Part shown: piece by piece, positions 52,439 through 62,220 of the stretch
How the letters are laid out: the number at the start of each line of letters is the position of its first letter
Position numbering within the stretch: the stretch's first letter is position 1
Assembly: GCF_025264645.1 (NCBI RefSeq)
Contig: NZ_CP073696.1
Span: 496,001 to 560,000 of the forward strand
DNA length: 64,000 nt
From: Edaphobacter lichenicola
Lineage (GTDB): Bacteria; Acidobacteriota; Terriglobia; Terriglobales; Acidobacteriaceae
Direction: 5' to 3'
The notes under the pieces: model-generated
Databases searched by the model: none
Seen by the model: only the letters and a program-made list of their open reading frames with translations
What the model was told of the DNA's origin: nothing
Position numbers and translations under genes: made by a program

Positions 52439-54211
52439 TTGTCCAAAAACACGCTTCGTACATTCTTTCCAGAACAGACTCGCCTGCTGCTCGATCTCAT
52501 TCGTTGGGTGCCTCTGTGTGCGCTCGTTGGGATCATGGCTGGCTCTGCGTCTGCGTTGCTGCTGGCTTCACTTACGTTTGCGACGAACGTTCGTGAGGCA
52601 CACAGGTGGATCATTCTTCTGCTCGCGCCCGCGGGCTGGATTGTTGGGTTGCTCTATAAACACTTTGGTAGCTCGGTTGAAGCGGGCAACAATCTGATCC
52701 TTGAAGAGACTCACGATCCTCGCGCTGTGATTCCGATTCGGATGACGCCGCTGATTCTGCTTGGGACGTTTATCACTCATCTCTTTGGAGGATCTGCGGG
52801 GCGTGAGGGCACGGCGATCCAAACGGGAGCGTCGCTTGCGGATCAGCTTACGCGCCCGTTCCGGCTGAATGCTCGCGATCGCCGCATCGTGTTGATGGCT
52901 GGCATCAGTGCTGGGTTTGGCTCGGTCTTCGGCACACCGCTGGCGGGTGCGGTGTTTGGCCTGGAAGTTCTGGCGATCGGGAGGTTGAGCTATGACGCGA
53001 TTGCACCCTGCTTTCTTGCGTCGTTCGTGGGGGATCTCGTTCTGCATGCGTGGGGGGTGAAACACACACTTTATCCTGTGTCCTTCGTCCCTGCGCTCAG
53101 CGTGGGTGGTTTGCTCTCTGCAATGGTGGCTGGGGTAGTGTTCGGCTTGGTTGCGATGGCCTTTGCCAAGACGACGCATACGGTTTCGCACGTTGCGCGG
53201 AGGTTCATCTCGCACTCGGAGCTTCGTCCCGTGGTGGGGGGCCTTCTCGTTACCGCGGCTGTCTTCGCTTTGGGCACGACGAAGTACATTGGTCTTGGAA
53301 TTCCGACGATCGTTGATTCGTTTAAATCTTTGGTGGCGCCGTGGGATTTCGTTGGCAAGTTTCTCTTCACTTCGGTCACGCTGGGGACTGGCTTCAAGGG
53401 CGGAGAGGTTACGCCGCTTTTCTACATCGGCTCTACTCTGGGCAATGCGCTCTCGCGGATACTGCCGTTGCCGCCGGCGTTGCTTGCCGCGATGGGCTTT
53501 GTTGGAGTCTTCGCTGGTGCAGCCAATACGCCGATTGCATCAACTTTGATGGCGGTTGAACTCTTTGGGCCGGAGGCGGGAGCTTATGCGGCCATTGCTT
53601 CGGTGGTCAGCTATCTGTGTTCGGGGCACTCGGGCATCTATCACGCGCAACGCATTGGTAAGAGCAAACATGTTGCAGCTTCCGCTGAGGAAGGTATGTC
53701 ACTCGCTCTGGTGACCAGGGTTCGTGCGACGGCATCGGACGACCTGCTGCATAACCTCAATCAGTTTGGGTACTACGAAGGGATCGATATGAATCATCTG
53801 ACTGTTCTTCGTCTTTATTTTTCCGCGTCCGAGATGCGTCGCGCCGACTCGTGGTGGAAACGCATCTCGCCTGAAGGCCTGGGTGGGTATCTTCTTCGTC
53901 AGGCAAAAGAGCATGGCATTGAGCAGGCGCTGCTCCATCGCGTTATCGGTGGCTTTCTCAAGAATCAGGATCTTGCTATGGATACTGGTGAGATACCGCC
54001 TGTTCATCTTCCGCAATGCCTTGAGCTGGTTGGTGAAGAGGAGGATCTGCAATCGTTCTTAAAGCACAACCGTGATCATCTGGCGAAGGTGCGGATCATC
54101 TTTCTTCGCGGAGAAGAGGCGAAGTATGAAGCGGCGATCGAACGCGAGGAGTTGGAGACGGCGCTCGATATCGAAGGCGCAGAGGAGTTTCGGTCTTCCT
54201 CTGAAGACTAA
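52439..54211 (+). CDS. CLC-F-like fluoride/proton antiporter fused to DUF190
   Basis: A 590-residue protein starting at TTG 52439 behind AGGAGG. Residues 20-405 are a CLC anion transporter with about ten or more helices. The canonical chloride motif GSGIP is GNNLI (83-87), the gating-Glu motif GREGP is GREGT (121-125, Glu123), and GxFxP is GFKGGEVTP (318-326). Loss of the chloride-site residues is a published trait of CLC-F fluoride/proton antiporters. Residues about 454-558 (TVLRLYFSASEM...LLRQAKEHGIEQALLHRVIGGF...VHLPQCLELVGEEEDLQSFL) resemble DUF190, a PII-like domain usually encoded as a separate protein beside crcB. It exports fluoride from the cytoplasm. Confidence 0.9.
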   Translation: MSKNTLRTFFPEQTRLLLDLIRWVPLCALVGIMAGSASALLLASLTFATNVREAHRWIILLLAPAGWIVGLLYKHFGSSVEAGNNLILEETHDPRAVIPIRMTPLILLGTFITHLFGGSAGREGTAIQTGASLADQLTRPFRLNARDRRIVLMAGISAGFGSVFGTPLAGAVFGLEVLAIGRLSYDAIAPCFLASFVGDLVLHAWGVKHTLYPVSFVPALSVGGLLSAMVAGVVFGLVAMAFAKTTHTVSHVARRFISHSELRPVVGGLLVTAAVFALGTTKYIGLGIPTIVDSFKSLVAPWDFVGKFLFTSVTLGTGFKGGEVTPLFYIGSTLGNALSRILPLPPALLAAMGFVGVFAGAANTPIASTLMAVELFGPEAGAYAAIASVVSYLCSGHSGIYHAQRIGKSKHVAASAEEGMSLALVTRVRATASDDLLHNLNQFGYYEGIDMNHLTVLRLYFSASEMRRADSWWKRISPEGLGGYLLRQAKEHGIEQALLHRVIGGFLKNQDLAMDTGEIPPVHLPQCLELVGEEEDLQSFLKHNRDHLAKVRIIFLRGEEAKYEAAIEREELETALDIEGAEEFRSSSED

Positions 54212-54233
54212 TCGCTCATCAATTGCAGTGCTG

Positions 54234-55898
54234 TCAGGAGATGGCTTTGGCGACGAGGGATTGAGCTTCGGTTTGGATTTGCTTGAGGTGGTCTTTGCCT
54301 TTGAAGGATTCGGCGTAGATCTTGTAGACGTCTTCGGTGCCGGAGGGGCGGGCGGCGAACCAGCCGTTTTCGGTGGTGACTTTGAGGCCGCCGATGGGGG
54401 CGTGATTGCCGGTAGCTTCGGTGAGGATGGCGGTGATGGGTTCGCCTGCTAGTTCCTTTGCGGTGACTTGCTGGGGCGAGAGTTTGCCGAGTTTTGCTTT
54501 TTGATCTTTGGTGGCTGCGGCGTCGATGCGCTCGTAGACGGGGTTGCCGTATTTGACGGTGAGTTCGGCGTAGAGCTGGCCCGGGTCTTTGCCAGTGCGG
54601 GCGGTCATCTCGGCGGAGAGGAGGCCGGGAATGAGGCCGTCTTTGTCGGTGGTCCAGACCTGCCCGTTGCGGCGGAGGAAGGTGGCGCCGGCGGACTCTT
54701 CGCCGACGAAGCCGAGGGTGCCGTCGATGAGGCCGTCGACGAACCACTTGAAGCCTACTGGGACTTCGAGCATGGGGCGGTTGAGGCCTTTGGCGACGCG
54801 GTCGATGATGCTGGAGGAGACGAGGGTTTTGCCGATGCCTACTTTTTCTGACCAGTGTGGGCGGTTGGTGAAGAGGTACTGGATGCAGACGGAGAGGTAG
54901 TGGTTGGGGTTGAGGAGGCCGGTGGTGCGGGTGACGATGCCGTGGCGGTCGTGGTCGGTGTCGGCGGCGAAGGCTACGTCGTACTTTTCCTTGTTGGCGA
55001 TCATCGACGCCATGGCGTAGGGGGAGGAGCAGTCCATGCGGATGCGGCCGTCCCAGTCGGTGGTCATGAAGCGGAAGGTGGCGTCGACGTTGGGATTGAG
55101 GATTTGTAACGATGGGAGATACTTTTCGGCGATGCGGGGCCAGTAGTGGACGCCGGCTCCGCCTAGCGGGTCAACGGCTAGCTTGAGGGTGGTTCCTTTG
55201 AGGATGTCGAAGTCGATGACGTTGGCGAGGTCGTCGACGTAGGCGGTGATGTAGTCGTGGCGATGGGTGGTGCTGGCGGCGAGGGCTTTGGCGTAGGGGA
55301 TTCTTTTTACGGCGGTGAGACCGGCGGCGATGATGTCGTTGGCGCGGTTCTCGATCCACTTGGTGGCGGTGGTGTCGGCTGGGCCGCCGTTGGGTGGGTT
55401 GTACTTAAAGCCGCCGTCCTCGGGTGGGTTGTGCGAGGGGGTGATGACGATGCCGTCGGCGAGTTTGTCTTTGCGCTCGGCGTTGTAGGTGAGTATGGCG
55501 TGGGAGAGCGCGGGGGTGGGGGTGTAGGCGAGGTCGGTGTCGACCATGGTGTCGATGTTGTTGGCGGCGAGGACCTCGAGGGCGGTGGCGAAGGCGGGCT
55601 CGGAGAGGGCGTGGGTGTCCTGCGCGAGGAAGAGGGGGCCGGTGGTCTTTTGCTCGCGGCGGTAGTCGCAGATGGCCTGGGTGATGGCGGCGATGTGGTC
55701 TTCGTTGAAGGCGGTGTTGAAGGCGCTGCCGCGATGGCCGGAGGTTCCGAAGGCGACGCGCTGGGCGGGGACGGCGGGGTCGGGATGGAGCGAGTAGTAG
55801 GCGGTGATGAGACGCGGAAGATTAACCAGATTGGCGAGGAGTGGTGGTTGGCCGGGCTGGTTGGGGTGCTGGACTGGATTCGTGCTCATACCGTTCAT
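54234..55898 (-). CDS. pgm: Phosphoglucomutase (alpha-D-glucose phosphate-specific)
   Basis: A 554-residue alpha-phosphohexomutase interconverting glucose-1-P and glucose-6-P. It has VAFGTSGHRGS, the phosphoserine loop VITPSHNPPEDGG, the Mg-binding FAADTDHDRHG, sugar-binding GEESAGATFL and the C-terminal phosphate loop ARPSGTEDVYKIYAES. It matches the E. coli Pgm type rather than PgcA or GlmM. The frame opens far upstream (to 56195), but similarity begins at about 55898; ATG 55889 is a close alternative. Glucose-1-P can supply nucleotide sugars to the polysaccharide genes in this window. Confidence 0.95.
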   Translation of the reverse strand: MNGMSTNPVQHPNQPGQPPLLANLVNLPRLITAYYSLHPDPAVPAQRVAFGTSGHRGSAFNTAFNEDHIAAITQAICDYRREQKTTGPLFLAQDTHALSEPAFATALEVLAANNIDTMVDTDLAYTPTPALSHAILTYNAERKDKLADGIVITPSHNPPEDGGFKYNPPNGGPADTTATKWIENRANDIIAAGLTAVKRIPYAKALAASTTHRHDYITAYVDDLANVIDFDILKGTTLKLAVDPLGGAGVHYWPRIAEKYLPSLQILNPNVDATFRFMTTDWDGRIRMDCSSPYAMASMIANKEKYDVAFAADTDHDRHGIVTRTTGLLNPNHYLSVCIQYLFTNRPHWSEKVGIGKTLVSSSIIDRVAKGLNRPMLEVPVGFKWFVDGLIDGTLGFVGEESAGATFLRRNGQVWTTDKDGLIPGLLSAEMTARTGKDPGQLYAELTVKYGNPVYERIDAAATKDQKAKLGKLSPQQVTAKELAGEPITAILTEATGNHAPIGGLKVTTENGWFAARPSGTEDVYKIYAESFKGKDHLKQIQTEAQSLVAKAIS

Positions 55899-56145
55899 AT
55901 CCCTCTTCGTTGGTGCTGACCTTGACACTATATGGGATGCGGGTCGTGTGGGAAGTGAAGGGCCGGTTTGTAGGTTGGCTGGAGGGTGGGCTGGCGGTGA
56001 CACGGAAGTCGCAGTGGAAGATGCTTGTTTTTTTTGGGCTGATAGCCTAAAACGGGAATGCTCCCAGTTTGTCTGTTTCGTTTTGGAATATTGTTTCGAC
56101 CAGCTTGTGGCTGGTTCGGCGGGCACCGCAGAGTTTTGATCGTTG

Positions 56146-59100
56146 ATGGATGGGTGGGCCTCGATGCGCCGGAGTGCGCTGCGGGGCCCGTTCATGAGGA
56201 GCTGGATGGGCCGGGTCGGAAGGATTTGTCTGCTTTGGGTGGGGCTTGCGGCGATTTTGGCTGCGGCTTTGCCAGCGTTCGCGGTGGAGGCGACGCTGGT
56301 GGCAGACGCTCATGTGAACAGCGCCCGGGCTGGGGTGAATAGCGGGACAATTTCAAACTTGAATGTGGGCGGCGGGTATACGGCGGTGTTGCAGTTCGAT
56401 CTTTCGATGCTTCCGGCGGGGACGACGGCGGCGCAGGTGTCGCGGGCGACGTTGCGGCTGTATTGCAATCGGGCGGATGTGGCGGGCCAGGTGAGTGTGC
56501 AGCCGGTGGGTGGGGCGTGGGGGGAGTATAGCGTGACGTATGCGACGCTGCCTTCGCTGGGAAGCGCGGTGAAGGTGGTGTCGGTGACGCAGGCCGGGGC
56601 TTACGTTGTGGTGGATGTGACGGGGTTGGTGCAGGGGTGGATTAGTGGGGCGTCGGCGAATAATGGCGTGGCGCTGACGGCTGGTTCGGCGGTGGTGCAG
56701 TTCGATAGCAAAGAGAACGATCTGACCGGGCATGCCGCGGTGCTGGATGTGGAGCTGGCTTCGGCGGGCGCGCCGGGAGCGACCGGGCCTGCTGGGCCGC
56801 AGGGTCCGGCTGGGCCTGCGGGTCCTGCGGGAGCTGCCGGGGCGGTCGGTCCTGCGGGTGCGCCGGGGTTGAGCTTTCAGGGAGCGTATGCGGCGGGCTC
56901 GACCTATGCTCTAGATGATGTGGTGACGTACCAGGGGTCGAGTTTTGTTTCGTTGACGGGGGGGAATCGGGGGAACACGCCGGGAGTTGCGGCGCAGTGG
57001 GCGGTGTTGGCGCAGGGAGGGACTGGCGGCTCGAGTGGTGGAGGGACGACAGGGCTGGCGTATCAGGGGACGTACGCTTCGACGACCAACTACGCGCTGA
57101 ATGATGTGGTGACCTATCAGGGGTCGAGCTATGTTTCGTTGATTGTGGCGAACCATGGGAATACGCCGGGGCTTAGCCCGGGGGAGTGGGGAGTGCTGGC
57201 GTTGGGAGCGGTGGGGATTCAGGGACCGACCGGTGCTACCGGCGCGCAGGGGCCGCAGGGGTTGACTGGGCCACCGGGACCGACGGGGGCGACGGGGCCG
57301 ACTGGCGCTACCGGGGCCGCTGGTGCAGCGGGATTGCCAGGTCTGGTGTATCAGGGGACGTATTCGTCGGCGACGAACTACGCGCTTGGGGATGTGGTGC
57401 TGTTTCAGGGAGCGAGCTATGCTTCGCTGCTGAATGGGAATCATGGAAATACTCCGAGCTTGAGTCCGGGGCAGTGGGGTGTGCTGACGGCGCAGGGACC
57501 AACGGGTGCGACGGGTGCGCAGGGGCCTCAAGGTGTGGCGGGTCCGCAGGGATTGCCGGGATCGGTTGGGCCGAATGGGCCTCAAGGGCCGCAGGGAGTG
57601 CAGGGTATTCCGGGGCAGGCGGGTGCTCAGGGGTTGACGGGAGCTACAGGTCCGCAGGGACTGCAGGGACCGATGGGGCCGCAGGGAGTTGCGGGGCCGG
57701 TGGGGATGACATTTCGCGGGGCGTACTCGTCGGCGGTGAACTATGCGCTGGCGGATGGAGTTGTCTTCAATGGCTCGGGGTATGTTTCGCTGGTTGCGGG
57801 GAACCAGGGGAATACTCCGAGTTCGAGTCCGGCACAGTGGTTGGTGTTTGCTACGGGAGTTGCGGGTCCGCAGGGTGTGGCAGGACCTGCTGGTCCGCAG
57901 GGGGCGACTGGAGCGACGGGGCCGCAGGGGATGGCTGGGGCGCAGGGAGTGGCAGGGGCTACTGGACCTCAGGGGCCTGCGGTGGCGAACTTTACGGGGA
58001 GCTATGTTGCGACGACGAACTATGGGCTGCATGATGCAGTGAGCTTTGGTGGATCGACGTATGTTTCGCTTGTGGCTGGGAACCTGGGGAATACACCGTC
58101 GTCGAGTCCGACACAGTGGGCGTTGCTGGTGGCGCAGGGGCCTGCGGGACCAACAGGGGCGGCCGGAGCGACAGGGCCAACGGGTCCAACTGGAGCGACG
58201 GGGGCTGCAGGTGCGGTTGGGCCGCAGGGTCCTCCGGTGAGCTTTCTTGGCACGTGGCAGCTGGGGACGGCATATTCCGTGGGCAGTGCGGTTAGTTTTG
58301 GTGGCTCCAGCTATGTGGCATTGGTGGCGAACACTGGGAGGGAACCGGATATCAGTCCGACGTTCTGGGCGGTGTTGTCGCAGGCTGGTGCGCCAGGTGC
58401 TGCGGGTGCCGCGGGTGCGACGGGGCCGCAGGGGCCGGCTGGAGCAGTGGGGGTGACGTATCGCGGGGCCTGGGTGGCGAGTACGGCATATCACGCGAAT
58501 GATGTGGTTGGCTTCAATGGAGCGACTTATCTGGCGGCGTCAACTTCTCTTGGGTCGGAGCCGGATGTCTCTCCTTCGCTGTGGGCGGTGCTGGCGCTGA
58601 ATGGAAGCACCGGTGCGACCGGACCGTCTGGTGCAGCGGCGACGGTTAGTGTGGGCACAGTGACAACTGGCGCGGCGGGGAGCCAGGCGAGCGTCGCCAA
58701 TAGTGGGACGTCGAGTGCGGCGGTGTTGAACTTTACGATTCCGCAGGGTGCGGCGGGAGCCAATGGGACTGGCGGCAGCGGTGGTGGCGGGACAAGTGGA
58801 ATCCCGTTTGCGTCGGTGTTTCACTCGGTTTCGTTCAATCTGGTGTTCCACTCGGTGAATAGCTCTACGGGTTCGGCGACTGAGACGGATTCGGTTTTGA
58901 CGTGGGTGCCTGCGGGCTGCACGGCAACGCAGCTGAGCGTGTTTTCGCGACAGACGAATACGGTGAGCGTGATACTGCGGCAGGGTACGCCGGGGAGTAT
59001 GGCGAATACGTCGCTGGTGTGTTCGGTTGCGCCGGGCGGGTCTTGTACGGAGACGGGCAGTGTCGTAGTGCCTGCGGGGAACTTTGTGGACTTCACGGTT

Positions 59101-59154
59101 ACGGGAGCGAATGGGACTGCGTCGAGTATGTGGGTGGCGCTGGCTTGTAACTGA
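56146..59154 (+). CDS. Secreted collagen-like protein with DNRLRE and CBM5/12-like modules
   Basis: About 1002 residues. A signal peptide ends near LPAFAVEA. Residues about 48-205 resemble a DNRLRE domain (LVADAHVNS..., [40 protein letters not shown]). The body alternates collagen-like Gly-X-Y blocks ([19 protein letters not shown] and many GPQG/GATG units) with about seven copies of a 45-residue module such as [27 protein letters not shown]...[11 protein letters not shown]. This module has the CBM5/12 pattern (Y-x2-GDVVxYxGxxYxx...W). A C-terminal beta-rich domain (about 885-1003) closes it with two Cys. Start is uncertain among TTG 56143, ATG 56146, 56164 and 56194. It is divergent from pgm. 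Confidence 0.85.
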   Translation: MDGWASMRRSALRGPFMRSWMGRVGRICLLWVGLAAILAAALPAFAVEATLVADAHVNSARAGVNSGTISNLNVGGGYTAVLQFDLSMLPAGTTAAQVSRATLRLYCNRADVAGQVSVQPVGGAWGEYSVTYATLPSLGSAVKVVSVTQAGAYVVVDVTGLVQGWISGASANNGVALTAGSAVVQFDSKENDLTGHAAVLDVELASAGAPGATGPAGPQGPAGPAGPAGAAGAVGPAGAPGLSFQGAYAAGSTYALDDVVTYQGSSFVSLTGGNRGNTPGVAAQWAVLAQGGTGGSSGGGTTGLAYQGTYASTTNYALNDVVTYQGSSYVSLIVANHGNTPGLSPGEWGVLALGAVGIQGPTGATGAQGPQGLTGPPGPTGATGPTGATGAAGAAGLPGLVYQGTYSSATNYALGDVVLFQGASYASLLNGNHGNTPSLSPGQWGVLTAQGPTGATGAQGPQGVAGPQGLPGSVGPNGPQGPQGVQGIPGQAGAQGLTGATGPQGLQGPMGPQGVAGPVGMTFRGAYSSAVNYALADGVVFNGSGYVSLVAGNQGNTPSSSPAQWLVFATGVAGPQGVAGPAGPQGATGATGPQGMAGAQGVAGATGPQGPAVANFTGSYVATTNYGLHDAVSFGGSTYVSLVAGNLGNTPSSSPTQWALLVAQGPAGPTGAAGATGPTGPTGATGAAGAVGPQGPPVSFLGTWQLGTAYSVGSAVSFGGSSYVALVANTGREPDISPTFWAVLSQAGAPGAAGAAGATGPQGPAGAVGVTYRGAWVASTAYHANDVVGFNGATYLAASTSLGSEPDVSPSLWAVLALNGSTGATGPSGAAATVSVGTVTTGAAGSQASVANSGTSSAAVLNFTIPQGAAGANGTGGSGGGGTSGIPFASVFHSVSFNLVFHSVNSSTGSATETDSVLTWVPAGCTATQLSVFSRQTNTVSVILRQGTPGSMANTSLVCSVAPGGSCTETGSVVVPAGNFVDFTVTGANGTASSMWVALACN

Positions 59155-59237
59155 TTGCTTCCGCCGGATGGTGGCTTATGCTGGTGAGCGTGTTTAGCTT
59201 TCTTATATTTCTTATCTTTGTTCTTTGAGGCCACGCG

Positions 59238-61286
59238 ATGGGGCGGTTTGCGGTCTGGGCGGTGTTTGGGTGGGCGTTGATTCAGGGCGTGGGGTCGCAT
59301 GATGCTGTTGGGCAGGGTTTAGCGACGCAGGCTTCTCCTTCGCAGGTGATGGCGCAGACGGTGCTCAAGCAATGGCCTGATGGAGTGATTTCGACGACAG
59401 GACATCCGGGTGAGTGGGGATATGAAGAGGGTGTTCTGCTGGATGGAATGGTGGCGGAGTGGCATGCGACTGCGGATGGGCAGGACTTTGCTTATGTCAA
59501 GGCGGCCGTCGATAAGTATGTAACTGATGACGGAACAATTAAAGGGTATAAGACGGATGGCCACACTCTCGACGATATTGAGATGGGGCGTGCAGTGCTG
59601 TTGGTGTATCGGGTGACGCAGCAGGCGAAGTACTACAAGGCGGCGAAGTTTCTTGAGGACCAGCTTGCGGTGCAGCCGAGGACGGCGAGCGGGGGGTACT
59701 GGCATAAGCAGATCTATCCGAACCAGATGTGGCTGGATGGGGCCTATATGGCGGAGCCTTTTCGCGCGGCGTATGCGGCTACGTTTCAACAGCCGGGAGA
59801 GTTCGACGATATTGCGCACCAGTTGCTGTTGATGGATGAGAAGATGCGCGATCCGAAGACTGGACTGCTGAAGCATGGGTGGGACGAATCGAAGACGATG
59901 GCGTGGGCGGATAAGGATACGGGGCTGAGTCCGGAGATCTGGTCGCGGGCGGTGGGGTGGTATGCGATGGCGCTGGTGGAAGTGCTGGATTGGATGCCGG
60001 TCGATCATCCGCAGCGGGCGGCGCTTGTAGCGGCGTTACAGCGAACGATGATTGGGGTCGTGGAGTTTCAGGATTCGCAGACGGGATTGTGGTGGCAGGT
60101 TTTGAATCGAGGCCCTAAGCGCGGACAGTTTCATAACAAGGGTGTGCAACCAGATGGCAATACGAATAAAGCTTTGGATCCAAACCAGTCTTACGGAGGG
60201 CCTGCTCATTCAACGGTAGCCGATATGTCGAATGAAAATTATCCGGAGACTTCGGCGAGTTGCATGTTTGTCTATGCGCTGGCGAAGGGTGTGCGGATGG
60301 GGTATCTGCCGCAGGGCGATGAGGGCGCGGCGCGACGGGGATGGGAGGGGATTCAGAAGACATTCGTGACGACTGGGACGGATGGGTTGATGGTGTTGAA
60401 TGGGACGGTGAAGGTGGGTGGGTTGGGTGGGACGCCTTATCGTTCGGGGTCGTATGGCTACTACGTTGGCGAGAAGACTCAGGCGAACGACGCGAAGGGT
60501 GTGGGGGCGTTTCTGCTGGCGGGGTCGGAGATAGAGCAGGCCACTACGGAGGCGTTCGGGCAGGGAAAGACAGTGCTGGTGGACGCGTGGTTCAACTCGC
60601 AGACACGAAAGAATGCGGCGGGGCAGACGGAGCTGTTTCACTACAAGTGGGACGACGATGCGAATAGTGGCTTTGCGTTTTTTGGGAGGGCGTTTCAGCG
60701 CTATGGGGTGAAGCTGGCTACGGAGACGACTGCGCCTACTGCTGCAGATCTGAAGAAGGCGCAGATCTATGTGTTGGCCTCGCCGGATATTCCAGTGAAG
60801 AATCCTGCGCCACATTACATGGATCAGGCGAGCGGCGATGTGATTGAAGCCTGGGTTAAGGCTGGCGGTGTGCTGGTGCTGATGGAAAACGATGTGACGA
60901 ACTCTGAGTTCGAGCACTTCAACACGATGAGCGAGCGGTTTGGGATCCACTTCAATCCTGTGATTCGGAATAAGGTGATCGACAACAAGTGGGAGATGGG
61001 GACGGTGATGATTCCAGCGGGGACTGGAGTGTTTGAGCGTCCGCATAAGGCGTATCTGAAGGAGATTTGCACGATTCGAGTTTCGGGACGAGCTAAGGCG
61101 GTGGTGACCGATCAGGGTGATGTGCTGATGGCGATGGCAAAGTATGGGAAAGGTACAGTGTTCGCGGTGGTGGATCCGTGGGTCTATAACGAGTACACCG
61201 ACAGGCGGAATAAGCTGCCGGTTGAGTACGACACGTTTGGTGCAGCGATCGATCTGGCGGGATGGGCGGTGCGTCAGGCGAAGTGA
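59238..61286 (+). CDS. GH105 unsaturated uronyl hydrolase with C-terminal extension
   Basis: A 682-residue secreted protein (signal peptide about 1-26). Residues about 38-430 are a GH88/GH105 (alpha/alpha)6 barrel: GHPGEWGYEEGVLLDGM, DDIEMGRAVLLVYR, YPNQMWLDGAYMAEPF with the catalytic Asp, LSPEIWSRAVGWYAMALVEVLD and NYPETSASCMFVYALAKG. The C-terminal 230 residues (GKTVLVDAWFNSQTRKNAAGQTELFHYKWDDDANSGFAFFGRAF..., VIEAWVKAGGVLVLMENDVTNSEFEHFN) look like a DUF4350-type amidotransferase-fold domain. GH105 enzymes remove unsaturated uronyl residues left by lyases, giving the substrate of KduI. Confidence 0.9.
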   Translation: MGRFAVWAVFGWALIQGVGSHDAVGQGLATQASPSQVMAQTVLKQWPDGVISTTGHPGEWGYEEGVLLDGMVAEWHATADGQDFAYVKAAVDKYVTDDGTIKGYKTDGHTLDDIEMGRAVLLVYRVTQQAKYYKAAKFLEDQLAVQPRTASGGYWHKQIYPNQMWLDGAYMAEPFRAAYAATFQQPGEFDDIAHQLLLMDEKMRDPKTGLLKHGWDESKTMAWADKDTGLSPEIWSRAVGWYAMALVEVLDWMPVDHPQRAALVAALQRTMIGVVEFQDSQTGLWWQVLNRGPKRGQFHNKGVQPDGNTNKALDPNQSYGGPAHSTVADMSNENYPETSASCMFVYALAKGVRMGYLPQGDEGAARRGWEGIQKTFVTTGTDGLMVLNGTVKVGGLGGTPYRSGSYGYYVGEKTQANDAKGVGAFLLAGSEIEQATTEAFGQGKTVLVDAWFNSQTRKNAAGQTELFHYKWDDDANSGFAFFGRAFQRYGVKLATETTAPTAADLKKAQIYVLASPDIPVKNPAPHYMDQASGDVIEAWVKAGGVLVLMENDVTNSEFEHFNTMSERFGIHFNPVIRNKVIDNKWEMGTVMIPAGTGVFERPHKAYLKEICTIRVSGRAKAVVTDQGDVLMAMAKYGKGTVFAVVDPWVYNEYTDRRNKLPVEYDTFGAAIDLAGWAVRQAK

Positions 61287-61302
61287 GCTTACAGGGCTGA
61301 GC

Positions 61303-61620
61303 CTAGAGGCCTGAGGCGAGGGAGCTGCGGAGGTCTTTTGCCAGTGCGGGGAGCGTGGTGAGTTCCTTGGGGGTGGGAGCTTTGAGGATGTGCTCGATCT
61401 TGCGAGCGATCTCGGTGCCTTGCTGATAGCCGAACATGCCGAGGGAGCCGGTGAGCTTGTGGGCGATGTTGTATGCCTCGAGGCGCGGGGCTTCGGGGAT
61501 GGTGCCGGAGGCGGCGATCGAGGCGGCGCGATCGATAAGGTCGAGGCGCTCGCGCAGGGTGGGGAGATTCTTTTGCCAGAGGCTAGCGAGGACGTTATCG
61601 ATCTGGTCGTTTTTTTTCAT
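61303..61620 (-). CDS. Hpt (histidine phosphotransfer) domain protein
   Basis: A 105-residue four-helix Hpt protein. The phosphorylated His54 is in NIAHKLTGSLGMFGY, the classic Hpt motif HKL(K/T)G. It can shuttle phosphate between receivers. The longer frame (from 61665) adds 15 residues; both starts lack a good ribosome site. It lies downstream of the single-domain regulator and the hybrid kinase on the same strand. Confidence 0.85.
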   Translation of the reverse strand: MKKNDQIDNVLASLWQKNLPTLRERLDLIDRAASIAASGTIPEAPRLEAYNIAHKLTGSLGMFGYQQGTEIARKIEHILKAPTPKELTTLPALAKDLRSSLASGL

Positions 61621-61772
61621 TGAATCGGAGGCTTTGGTGGAGCCAGCAGATGGCTCCATCAGCATACAGGGGTCAGTTTACTGCGTATTGATATGGTTTG
61701 TGAGGAAAGAATGTCAGCTTTGCCGGGAAGATAATGGGAGAGGCCAGGGGCGGTTTTTCTTGAAGAGAGTTA

Positions 61773-62147
61773 CTAGTCTTTCCAGCCGAGGGCCTCGGAG
61801 ATCTGCTCGGCGAGGGTGAGGGGGTCGAAGGGTTTGAAGAGGATCCCGGCGAGACCGAGTCCGGCAAAGCGGCGCTGATCGACTCCCTGAACCTTCGCGG
61901 TGAGTAGAAGGACGGGGATATTCGCGATGGCGGGGGTTTGCTGCATTTTGCTGAAGGTGGTGGGGCCGTCGACACCGGGCATCATGACGTCCATGAGGAT
62001 AGCGTCCGGCTGCTCGGCGGTCGCGACGGAGATACCTTCGGCGCCGGAGCTGGCTGTGAGGATCTCCCAGCCGGCGGTCGCTTCGAGCGAGAGAGCGGCG
62101 ACCTCGCGAATGTCGTCTTCGTCGTCGATGATGAGGATTCGTCGCAT
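61773..62147 (-). CDS. Single-domain response regulator
   Basis: A 124-residue CheY-like receiver with Asp8, Asp9, phosphoacceptor Asp53 (ILMDVMMPGVDG), Thr in LLLTAKV and the conserved Lys in FKPFDPLT. There is no output domain. It is encoded between the hybrid kinase and the Hpt protein and is probably part of the same phosphorelay. Confidence 0.9.
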   Translation of the reverse strand: MRRILIIDDEDDIREVAALSLEATAGWEILTASSGAEGISVATAEQPDAILMDVMMPGVDGPTTFSKMQQTPAIANIPVLLLTAKVQGVDQRRFAGLGLAGILFKPFDPLTLAEQISEALGWKD

Positions 62148-62220
62148 GGAAAGACCTATTCTCTCATGCGATGGGGGTTAGTGGAGTTGCCTTGCTGGTT
62201 TCCTGTTTCGCGGGACACTT

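Noticed and set aside
55899..56195. N-terminal extension of Pgm
   Set aside because: The open frame reaches 56195, but the extra 99 residues are low-complexity and lie in the divergent gap.
56911..58494. Long 527-residue frame on the minus strand within the collagen-like gene
   Set aside because: It is Arg/Ser/Pro-rich shadow translation of Gly-X-Y repeats, with no protein motif of its own.
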